This document shows, piece after piece, positions 54,948-64,000 of a DNA stretch of 64,000 nucleotides. Under the pieces are notes generated by a model. That model worked only from the letters and a program-made list of their open reading frames with translations, did no database searches and was not told the origin of the DNA. The stretch lies in assembly GCA_019914945.1 (NCBI GenBank), contig CM034109.1:4588001-4652000 (forward strand), given 5' to 3'. The stretch's first letter is position 1; each line of letters begins with the position of its first letter. The DNA comes from Typha latifolia (Eukaryota > Streptophyta > Magnoliopsida > Poales > Typhaceae). A program made the position numbers and the translations under genes.

Positions 54948-56333
54948 TAATGGGTTACGATACCAAAAGATAGGCTATGGAACGATTCCTTCAAGATCAA
55001 GATTTATTTCAAGAATCAGTCCGCGCAACCATGGGAAAATATTCATCAAATATTCTCTCGTAAACACAAAATTATAAAACTAAGTTTATTAGATTCTTAA
55101 CTCCCTTATCTACAATTTTTGTATATACACCCTTTGTAGATTCGAACTACAACTGGGACGAAAATATGAAATAATGCGGGTGATAGTGGTGGTGACGGGT
55201 GGAGTAGATGTTAGAGTTATAGAGGGTAATATTAGACTTCATCAAACGACCCAGCCAGCTCGTGCCCGGGCTAAGCTTGGCCCGGCTCGAGCCCGAACTA
55301 CCCATGGGCGGCACGGGCCAGCCTTTTGCCCACCTGACCCGGCCCAGAAGCCCGCCCGTTTGGCCCGCAACTAGGCCCGCCCATTCTGCTATAGTATTTA
55401 CCTATTCTCCTACACTAAAAACTAATAAAAATTTTGGTACTATAGTGTTTTACATTTTTTTAAGCACACATTTAAATTTTTTTAATTTATTATTTTTTAC
55501 ATGAAGGAACATAAATATTTTTTTTTAAAATAAGCGAATAGTAAAAAAAATTCTAAAAATAGCTAAAATGTGGGTTGGGCCAAATGATTGGTGGGTGGGG
55601 CCGGCCCGGCCCATCACGACCGGCTAGCCCGATCTCTCATGGGCCAATGGGTGGTAACAAGCTAGACTATTCTAGCCCGGCCTAAACCCGACCCAGCCCG
55701 AGTAATTGGTGGGTCAGGCTGTGAACAAATACTTAATCCTGATTGGCCCGAAAAGCTCGGCCTGAACCCGGCCCAGCCCGCCCGATGATCATGTCTAGGT
55801 AATGGAGATGAAGTTGGATGGTGGATGTGGTTAAGGGATATAGACTAAGGGGAAGAAGTGGTCGAGATCCCAAAGAAAAGGGAGGAATTTATATTCGAGG
55901 GAGATTAGAAGTTAGGAGAGACCTTACCAATAGTAGAGGTGGTAGGTTGGTAAAGAGGGAGGAGGGAGAGATAATAGAGAGAAGATAGAAGGCAAAAAAA
56001 TCAATAATCCAATATCATTATAAATTTGGCTATCATCCACACCTTTATAGAGACTAGCCAACATGCCCTAATAACAATAACTAACCCTAATCCTAGTGCA
56101 ATCCCGCCGATCGCGTTCAAACGCACCCGATCGCGTTTGAACGCACAAAAGAGAACAATGTTCTCTGTATGTGCGAACACGATGTAGGCGTTCGAATGCA
56201 CTTTTCGCGTCCTCTGTATTTGCGAACCTGATACAGGTGTTTGCAAGGGCATTCGAACACGACCTAAAGAAATTTTATTTTAATGAAAATAAACAACTAA
56301 TGCAATAAGAAAATATCCTAACTAAATATATCA
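54948..56333 (-). mobile_element. 3' LTR of element F, enlarged by a DNA-transposon-like insert
   Basis: Minus-strand start TGATATATTTAGTTAGG at 56333; end at 54948 reads GGTATCGTAACCCATTA, with the final CA mutated to TA. U3 palindromes at 56105-56265. The insert 55231-55797 lies in U5. Without it the LTR is 813 bp. Confidence 0.85.
55231..55797. mobile_element. Small non-autonomous DNA transposon-like element, 567 bp
   Basis: It interrupts the LTR sequence that is continuous at 61474-61510. Flanks share GGTAAT (55225-55230 and 55798-55803). Ends ATTAGACTTCATCA and, inverted, TAGACATGATCATC form imperfect terminal inverted repeats. Both subterminal regions carry many GGCCCGG/GCCCGGCC words, and the centre is AT-rich. 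Dense GGCCCGG repeats recall plant hAT-type non-autonomous elements, but the 5-6 bp duplication is shorter than the usual 8, so the superfamily is open. Confidence 0.65.
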
Positions 56334-57780
56334 GCCCAACACGCTTCCCGCACCTTGTCCTCAAGGTGAAAAGTCGGGGAAACGCTATAAAATATCAGTC
56401 TCCAACTCCCATGTCGCCTCATCGGATGACTTGCCAAGCCACTCGACTAGAATCTCTATCTCTAATTTAGTACCATGTCATCGTCGGCGCCTAGCAAGTA
56501 CACGAACTGGCTCTACGATCTCTATCTCCTCCAATGGCTCCGGTAGAACTGATCCAACAACCTCATGGTCTCCAATCCACTCCCTGAGCGATGAAACATG
56601 GAAGATAGGATGCACTCTCGACCTCTCTGGCAGCTCCAAATGATATGCAACCGGACCAATACGCTCTAACACCCAAAATAGACCGAAATAGCGATGTGCT
56701 AACTTTAGGTTTCGCATCGGACGCAAGGTCACCTATCGATACAGTTGCACCCTCATAAACACCCAACTGCCGATGTTGAACTCCTGCTCCCTATGGCTGT
56801 GATCATAAACTTTCTTCATGCGGTTTTGAGCAAGTTTAAGATGGGCAAACAACCTCCTCAATGTGGCATCTCTATCCATCAAAGCTAAGTCCACCTCCGT
56901 CCGATCTGCAGATGCCACTTGATCATAAGTGTGTAATGTCAGAACAATGCGTCCATACACCACCTCAAACAAAGTTATGTCAATGCTACTGTGGTAGGCG
57001 ATGTTGTAAGACCACTCCACCCACGGAAAGAACTCCAACCATCGTCTCGGTATCTCTCCAACAAAGCACCTTAAGTACTACTGAATGCTTCAATTGACCA
57101 CCTCGGTTTGGCCGTCCGTCTGTGGATGGTAGGCCGAACTGAAGTTCAATCGAGTTCCTTGCAATCTAAAAAACTCCATCCAAAAGTCGTTTATAAATAC
57201 ACGATCACGATCCGAGACAATCGTGCATGGCATGCCATGTAACCAAGCAACATCTCTAACAAAAATTTTAGCCACTAACTTGGCTGAAAATGGATGTGAC
57301 AATGCCAAAAAGTGCACATACTTGCTCAATCTGTTAACCACCACAAAGATAACAGAATAACCATGAACCAGAGAAAGACCCTCTATGAAATCTATAGAAA
57401 TGTCTTCCCAAACATGGTCTGGTATAGGTAAAGGCTGTAGTAATCCGTCCGGTTTCAATGTGGTTGCCTTAGCCTTTTAACAGATTTCACAAGCACGGAC
57501 AAAACTCCTCACATCCCACCTCAATCCTGACCACATGCAACTTTATGATATCCTCCTATAAGTCCTCAAGACAACCTCATGACCAGCCTCTGGAGTTTGG
57601 TGGAAGTGCTCCAACAATTTCTGCCGCAATCCATCATTTGCAGGCACCCGAATGCATCCGCGGTCCAACAGCAAATCACCTCGATTCTCCAACTCTGGAT
57701 GGCGCTCCGGATCATCCAACACCTCCTGCAATAATCTCAAAACATTTGGGTCTGATGTACATGCATACCTCATTCATCAA
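56334..57780 (-). pseudogene. Integrase and chromodomain of element F
   Basis: Frame 57773-57543 has the zinc-region start (HFHQTPEAGHEV). Frame 57458-57090 holds the core: [30 protein letters not shown] and [14 protein letters not shown], so all three D,D,E positions remain. Frames 57038-56733 and 56732-56478 give the C-terminal DNA-binding part. The chromodomain equivalent lies at about 56470-56345 in a degraded frame, followed by the purine tract. Confidence 0.88.
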
Positions 57781-58500
57781 GAAAGGGAAATTTAGGAGAA
57801 GAATAGGCTGCAAGCTCGGCGGTATCGGGTTGGCACGATAGTGCATCCGCCGCTCTATTTTCCGTTCTCTTCTTATATTTGATTTCATAATCATACCCTA
57901 GTAATTTTGTGACCCATCTCTGCTATGCCGGAGTGTGTATACGCTGTCCCATAAAGTATGGAAGGCTCCTTTGATTTGTTCGGATAATGAATCGCTTACC
58001 AATCAAATAAGGCTTTCACTTTGTCACCGCATGTAGAATTAACAACATCTTTCTCTCGTAAGTAGATAATTGCTGAGATTTTTATGATAAAGCCTTACTA
58101 AGAAAGGCAATGGGACGTCCTTCTTGTATTAGTACAGCTCCTATGCCAACTCTCGATGCATCACATTCCACAATGAACTCTTTGGTAAAGTCCGGTAGCG
58201 CTAAAACGGGCGCCGTCATCATTGTTGTTTTTAGTTTTTCAAAGGTTGTAGTGGCTTTATCCGTCCATCTAAAAGAGTCCTTCTTCAACAAAGAAGTGAG
58301 AGGAGTAATGATCTTGTCATACCCGGCAATGAAGCGGCGATAATATCCGATCAGCCCCAAAAATCCTCTCAGTCCGGTAGTGGTAGTAGGAATAGGCCAA
58401 GCGGTCATGCATGCTACCTTTTGAGGATCCATCACTACACCTTCCGCTGAAATGATGTGGCATAAATACTCCACTTGTGGTACTCCCTATAGGCACTTAA
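57781..58500 (-). pseudogene. RNase H region of element F
   Basis: Frame 58474-58082 carries [60 protein letters not shown] and FLSKALS, then a stop. The downstream RNase H part and the GTENRMADAL-like linker are frameshifted. Confidence 0.85.
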
Positions 58501-59200
58501 ACTTCTTGATCTTCAATTAGTTTTGCTTCAACAAATTCAACACATCCTCCAAATACTCCCAATGCTCCAATTCAGTCCTGCTATACACCAAAATATCGTC
58601 AAAAAATACCAAGACATACTTTCGCAAGAGAAGATAAAATATATTATTCATGAGGCCTTAAAAAGTAGCTGGAGCATTGGTGAGACCAAAAGGTATCACC
58701 CGGAACTCGTAATGCCCCTCTAGAGTCCAAAATGCAGTTTTCTGTACATCCGCCAAGTGAACTCTAATTTGATGATACCCGGCCCTCAAGTCAAGCTTGC
58801 CTAATAAAGTCGCCCCTACAAGCTTGTCCAGCAGCTCCTCTATAACCAGAATGAGATATCGGTCCTTAACGGTAATAGCGTTTAGTGCCCGATAGTCGAC
58901 ACAAAAATGTCATGTCCCATCTTTTTTTTGTACTATGAGCTATGACTTAGTTGAATGAGGCCTTGCTCCAACATCTCGGCAACCATTTTTGAGATAACTT
59001 CATTTTGTACATGTGGATACCGATATCGCCTCACATTCGCCAGTATAGCCCCAAGCACAATCTCTATGTGATGGTCCGCCCTTTCTCCTTGGTGGCAACT
59101 CCTTTGGTTACTCAAGCAGTCGAGCAAATTTGTCTAATAAATTAGACAACTCGATGGTAGTATCTAGACTCATTTGAAGCTCCTCTCCTACTCGTCCTAA
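58501..59200 (-). pseudogene. Reverse transcriptase of element F
   Basis: Frame 59127-58933 has the DHHIEIVLGAILANVRRYRY and MLEQGLIQLS parts. After frameshifts come a [20 protein letters not shown] equivalent and an intact [19 protein letters not shown] at about 58560-58625. A stop replaces a residue near the KKDGTW motif. Confidence 0.83.
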
Positions 59201-59990
59201 CTGAAAAAGATATGCCAAATCACTCGCACATGGCAGCCCCACCATAGGCTGGATTACAAGAATCGGCGGAGATCAAACGCCATCAAGCCGCACGTCTTTG
59301 TTTCCTTGCTTAAATTTTATCCACATGCTCTAGAAATCAAAAGTGACGAGTCCCAAGCTTTGTAACTACTGAGTGCCAAGGACAATGTCCGCTCCTCATA
59401 ATACCAACGGATACAAGTTCACAATGATGTTGTGTCCTAGCACCCGTATACCGACTCGGCGACATAAGCTCTCCGCCTTAAGCTTTGTGCCGTCTCCAAT
59501 AGCAACCTCAAACCCCGTGGTCGGTTCAGCATCCAAACCCAATCTCCTCACTAACCTCTCGTCGAGAAAGTTGTGTACTCCCAAAATCGATGAGGATGTG
59601 CACACAATATTTTCTAACGAGTCCGTCTACCTGTAATGTCCTCGGCGCAGAAGTACCCGAATATGCATGCAATAATATTTCAGCTTGGATATCTTCCTCC
59701 ACGCCCTCCTCAACAGCCTTCTCATGGACCTCCTGTGAACACTCCCCATCACCAACAACCTCATCATCCTCCTTGAAATTGTCGATGAGCGTCACACTTC
59801 CGATTGGTTTGGAACACCGATGACCGGGGATGAAACGTTCATCGCATCGAAAGCAAAGGCCCTTCACTCTTCGCTCCACCTGGGCAGGTGTGAGAGTTTG
59901 AACAGGGGGTCTTGTGCCTTCTCTAACATCGAAAGAAGGTCTCAAAGGTGGTCGTGGTCTAGTGCTCGCAGCCATTGTTTTTGAACACAC
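59201..59990 (-). pseudogene. Zinc knuckle and protease of element F
   Basis: Frame 59990-59526 has an intact CFRCDERFIPGHRC knuckle, an acidic linker and LLHAYSGTSAPRTLQV, then ILIDFGSTQ where the catalytic DSGST reads DFGST. The frame shifts at that point; frame 59605-59396 continues with FLDERLVRRLGLDAEP. Confidence 0.85.
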
Positions 59991-61175
59991 AAAATTTCCA
60001 GTCGGCGTTCTAGGTGCAAATCACCTATCTCAGTTGCCCCAACTTATTTTTGCTGCCATATTGAGAGCCTTATGTTTTTGCTCCATCCTCACAGCCTTCT
60101 CAAAGGCCTTCCCAAGAGTGGTTAGACATAGAGAGCACAAACATCTGCTTGTATCTCATCCCGCAGCCTTGAAATAAATGTGCTCATCAATGTCGATTCG
60201 GGCCAAGGTGGCTTACAATGACTACTAACTCTTTCAAATTCTACTTGGTACTCCAATACAATCATCCTCTGAACCATCTTGCTTAATGTGGCAGAAAATC
60301 TTCATATTGCTGCTACCCCAAATCTGTTTGTAATCCTCCTACAAAAGTCAACCCAATTGGTAAATTCTCCACCACGAATAACCGATCTATACCAATGCAA
60401 TGTCGTTCCTTGGAGGTGAAAGCTTGCCATCTGGACCTTTGCATCCTCCGCTGTCCCTTGACAATCAAAGTATTGTTCAACTTGAAACACCCAATCTGTT
60501 GGATCACCACCTTGGAATTTTGGAAAGTCCAAGTGTGCGGTTCTCCCCCGAATAGCATTATCATGTTCGCGAAAGATCCTTGGTTCAGATCTGAACCTTT
60601 GTGCATGTTGACCTCCTTCTCTAAATCCTCGAGCACATCCATCGCCATCTCCGAAGGGATCAACCTTATCCTCAAAGTGCCAATCCTCCTAATCGATAAA
60701 GCGCACCGGTGCCGTACACCTCTCAGGTTCCACCACCGCCGGTCTTGGATTTTGTAACGGAGGTGGGTGATGATGTGTAGGCATGGGTAAGAGGGGATTA
60801 TTGACACTCACATGTCGCACCTAGACCTATGGGTATCGATTCGATAAGGTCCCACTGCTAGTCCTTCTTGAGGCACCAATCATCGTCGAAGAGATGACGA
60901 AGCCGATCGGTTCATGACATATTCTTTTAAATCATTATGATTATTTTGCATTGCGTCAACTCTATGCAGTAATGTTTGGAACATGTCTCCTAAGTTCATC
61001 CGCCAAGCCCATATTCACACCCATGGATGTCGGTTGACTTGATCATGCCGTGGTCGCCCTAAAGAAATTGGCCTCACGGTTAGGGTTATCGTGGGTTGAG
61101 TCTTCCTTTATCGATGTGCTCTCCATTGGTCTCCTTATTGATGTCATCTTCCTTGTTTCCACAATTAATGGAGGT
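59991..61175 (-). pseudogene. gag of element F
   Basis: The start codon, expected about 23 bases after the PBS, reads TTG (minus strand AATTGTGGAAACAAGG near 61160) instead of ATG, so initiation is lost. Pieces include MDFPKFQGGDPTDWVFQVEQ, HLQGTTLHWYRS and ITNRFGVAA in frame 60532-60302. Confidence 0.83.
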
Positions 61176-61188
61176 CTGAGGTTCGTCT

Positions 61189-61201
61189 GGCTCTAATACC
61201 A
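61189..61201 (-). promoter_or_regulatory. PBS of element F
   Basis: GGCTCTAATACCA on the plus strand, the inverse of TGGTATTAGAGCC; one mismatch to initiator tRNA-Met. A PBS-like TGGTACTGTAACC lies 21 bp further into the LTR. Confidence 0.85.
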
Positions 61202-61204
61202 AAT

Positions 61205-62046
61205 TGATGGGTTACAGTACCAAAAGAGAGGCTATGGAACGATTTCTTTAAGATCTAGATTTATTTTAGGAATTAGTCCATGTAACTGTGGTAAAATATT
61301 CACTAAATATTCTTTGGTAGTTATAAAATTACGAAACTAAGTGGATTAGTTTCCTAACTCCCTGATCTACACTTTTTGTATTTAGGTCCTTTGTAGATTC
61401 GAACTACAACTAGGACGAATTCATGAAATAATGCGGGTAATGGTGGTAGTGACAGGTGGAGTGGATGTTAGGGTTATAGAGGGTAATGGAGATAAAGTTG
61501 GATGGTGGATGTGGTTAAGGGATATAGACGAATGGAAAGAAGTGGTCGAGATCCCAAAGAAGAGGGAGGACTTGATAGTCGAGGGAGATTAGAAGTTAGA
61601 AGAGACCTTACCAACGGTAGAGGTGGTAAGTTAGTGAAGAGGGAGGAGGGAGAGAGAATAGAGAGAAGATAGGAGGCAAGAAATCAATAATCCAATAGCA
61701 TTATGAATTTGGCTGCCATCCACACCTTTGTAGAGGCTAGCCAACAAGCCCTAATAATAATAACTAACCCTAATCCTAGTGCAATCCTGTTGATCGCGTT
61801 CGAACGCACAAAAGACATTCTCTATATGTGCGAATATAATGCAGGCATTCGAATGCGGCGTTCAAACGCGCCCGATCACGTTCCAACACACTTTTCACGT
61901 CCTCTGTATTTGTGAACCTAATTCAAGCAATCGCAAGGGTGTTCGAACACGACCCCTTCTACGTTCGAACACGACCTACAGAAAATTTTATTTTAATAAA
62001 AATAAATAACTAATACAATAAGAAAAGATCCTAACTAAATGTATCA
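61205..62046 (-). mobile_element. 5' LTR of element F
   Basis: 842 bp, TGATACATTTAGTTAGG (minus strand, from 62046) to GTAACCCATCA. Palindromes at 61795-61975, several reduced to TTCGAACAC or TTCAAACGC forms. Confidence 0.87.
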
Positions 62047-63150
62047 TTGTCCGATGAGTTCCAATTAATTCTATATGCCTTCATAGCTTGAAGTAGGGCT
62101 TTGTTGTTTCGCTCCATCCTCACGGCATACTCAGAATCTTCTCCTATAGTCTAAGGATGAAGGGCTTGGACATCCACTCGAATCTCTTCTCACAATCCGG
62201 ACACAAATGTGCTAACACTGAAGTTCACTGTACCATTTTGCTAAGAAGGGCATGAAAGTTTTCATAGTGCATTATCCCAAAATGTTGCATCATACTGGCA
62301 CAAAAATCTGTCCATCTATCCAACAAACAATGGGTAGTAGCCAACCGGTACCAATGCAACGCCACATCCTCCAAGTGAAAACTTGCAATAAGCACCTTTA
62401 TGTTTTGGTTGTCCTTTGATAACTGAAAATTTGTTCTACACTATAGAGCCAATCCACTAGATCACTGCCCATGAATATTGAAAAGTCAAGCCACACTATT
62501 CAGCCTTGAATCCTATTCTCTTGGTTTGGCTCAAACACGAGTCCAGGTCTAACTCTAGGAGGATAGTGTAGATGGTTCATGTGATGCATCTTCCTTCGTT
62601 CCACATGATCTCAACGCAATTCGAACTTGATGTGCTCAGCCCAATCTTCGTCTTCAAACTGCCCTTGATTAACTTAATATTTAGTTTCGTCCAAAATTGG
62701 TTTGAGTTAAACTATCGTGGCTGTCGTGCGCCCTAGTGGTTTGCGTAGCAAGGGAGCTTGATAGAGCTAAGAAGGACCTAGTGGAACCAAGCCAGGTGGT
62801 GGCTAAACCATTGGTGGACTCTCAATGGAGGGACGATAGGTTCCAATAGCCATCGAGGTGTGGAAGGTGTTGATTGGGTTCTTCACATATCACGCATCTC
62901 CTCATGGTTTGCTAGCAATTGCGCATGCCAAGATTGCATCTACTGGATCATCAATTGCAGAGGTGATTGGTCTGGCCCAGGAACCTCCATGATATCAGCC
63001 CCATTAGGTGGTGGCCGACTAGGATTAGCCGCGACCAACTTGGGTTGGTGATAGCATGGGTGTTTCCTCCTCCTAGTTAAGGTTATTTCCAATTCTTCTT
63101 TTTGAAGCTAGGGATTTGGTATCCACCATTGATGAAGGTCCAAGATCCAA
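62047..63150 (-). pseudogene. gag (5' half) of the T4 element
   Basis: Minus-strand pieces include AVRMERNNKALLQAMKA next to the F insertion and, to the right, a capsid-like region with an AFSLEDVALHWYRL equivalent (62340-62400). The start is near 63130, just after the PBS. Frames are heavily broken. Confidence 0.65.
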
Positions 63151-63153
63151 CTT

Positions 63154-63165
63154 GCTCTAATGCCA
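63154..63165 (-). promoter_or_regulatory. PBS of the T4 element
   Basis: GCTCTAATGCCA, inverse of TGGCATTAGAGC; two mismatches to the initiator tRNA-Met site. It lies two bases inside the LTR boundary. Confidence 0.75.
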
Positions 63166-63167
63166 CT

Positions 63168-64000
63168 TGATATGTTCCGGTTACAAGCGTATCGGGGTTC
63201 AATTGGTCTCGACATCAAATTTGTAAATATGGGTGATTGGGCTAGGGCAAGGTGTAGAATATGCAGCGAATTTGGGCATGTGAGTAGTCCAAATTAATAA
63301 GAAGAACTAGAGGAAAGTGCTATTGGTGGTAGTTAGAGCAAAGGACATGATTTGAAAGATGACAACCTAGGGTAAATTTATGGGGTAAAGATGGCAGATT
63401 ACAAAAAGTGTGATAACGGAGTGCATAGAGGTACTTGTTGATATTGTGAGGTTGAAGGGACAAGGAGGGAGAAGGGGGTTGGTCTCAGGGATGAGGGGAA
63501 CAACTAGATGAAGGAAATCTAAAAGTTAGATGAGAGAACTTGTGAGAGAAATAGAGTTCTAGAGGGTTGGAGGAAGATAGAAACTAGAGAGATAGGTTTT
63601 GAAACAAATAATCAATGCTTCATCAAAGGGATTTCCTAGACAAGTATTTATAGGCTAACCCACATCCTAAAGTAATTCAAAAAGTCATAATAGAAGAAAA
63701 GCATCTAAAGATATAAGTTTGATTTGAATCAAGCGTCGAGCGTTTGAATAGCCTCCACAGGCGTTCAAACACCATAAGCCATGAATGCAGTCGGGCGTTC
63801 AAACGTTGAGTAAGTGGCATTCGAATGCCTTAAGCTTTGACTGACTATTTGGCTGAGGCATTTGTACACCTTAAGCCTGACTAGCTGTTAGGCTTGGGCG
63901 TTTAATTGCCGAACCAGTGGCGTTCAAACAACTTAACCAGAGGACATCTATTTCTTTAAAATTAAACTCTTAAATTATACAAGCCATGAGCAAATAAGCA
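63168..64000 (-). mobile_element. 5' LTR of the T4 element, cut by the right edge
   Basis: U5 end TGATATGTTCCGG at 63168. The U3 part (63740-63950) carries GGCGTTCAAAC, GGCATTCGAATGCC and similar palindromes with CTTAAGCC spacers, matching 53810-54010. The TATA region is near 63645 (inverse of CTATAAATACTTG). Confidence 0.8.

Larger units (their letters stand above)
54948..62046 (-). mobile_element. Element F: most complete T1 chromovirus, reverse, with TTGCC/TTGTC target duplication
   Basis: 7.1 kb with both LTRs, PBS, all pol domains and chromodomain in order. Flanks TTGCC (54943-54947) and TTGTC (62047-62051) differ by one base, as expected for an aged duplication. It is inserted in the gag of T4. 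The two LTRs differ at many positions apart from the 567-bp insert in the 3' LTR, so it is old. Confidence 0.88.
53797..64000 (-). mobile_element. T4 element: reverse, pol-less, containing element F and running off the right edge
   Basis: Right to left: 5' LTR from 63168 beyond the window, PBS, gag split by F, zinc knuckle, protease, then directly a purine tract (reverse complement of 54102-54135, CACCTTGAGGACAAGGTGG) and the 3' LTR. The whole RT-integrase segment is missing, so it is a gag-protease derivative like T3. Confidence 0.75.

Overview
This is plant nuclear DNA. It holds one recognisable host gene, a minus-strand, spliced glycosyltransferase of family GT17 (6443-8166). Almost everything right of about 17.9 kb, and several blocks left of it, is nested Ty3/gypsy chromoviral retrotransposon sequence (gag, protease, RT, RNase H, integrase, chromodomain; primer-binding sites matching initiator tRNA-Met). 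The plant-type intron, the GT17 protein and the LTR styles suggest a large-genome flowering plant, probably a monocot and perhaps a palm. That species guess is an inference and cannot be proved here.

Layout. 1-875: end of an old LTR. 1876-2440: Ty1/copia RT-RNase H fossil. 2441-6442: unassigned. 6443-8590: GT17 gene and its leader. 9174-11915: 2.7-kb solo LTR with a TTGAC target duplication. 12240-13050: LTR fragment. 13051-17934: AT-rich DNA with microsatellites, a long hairpin and a ~270-bp tandem repeat. 18633-25986: element A (family T1) with a T2 LTR inserted in its RT. 26999-43302: element B (T1), carrying a 3.4-kb T2 unit in its primer-binding-site region and a 6.7-kb T1 array (C plus D, with a further reverse LTR inside C) in its RNase H. 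43303-52168: T5, T2 and T3 pieces. 52169 to the end: reverse-oriented material, mainly a pol-less T4 element that runs off the right edge and contains the most complete T1 copy, F (54948-62046). All retroelement reading frames are broken, so they are fossils.

The most unusual signal is at the LTR/primer-binding-site (PBS) junctions. The T2 unit at 27784-31199 has five PBS copies at 40-42 bp spacing, each paired with a copy of the LTR end. Element B has five PBS-like units at 20-21 bp spacing. Two separate T2 LTR insertions with clean 5-bp target duplications carry a PBS 27 bp inside their own 3' end. T1 LTR ends carry a decayed PBS 21 bp upstream of the real one. Together this suggests that the LTR boundary in these families moves outward by tandem PBS duplication. 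The T2 unit is also bounded by 25-bp inverted copies of the U3 end plus a target duplication, so it was apparently integrated as a U3/U3-ended molecule. A third theme is an array of GC(G/A)TTCGAA(C/T)GC palindromes in the U3 of four otherwise different LTR families.
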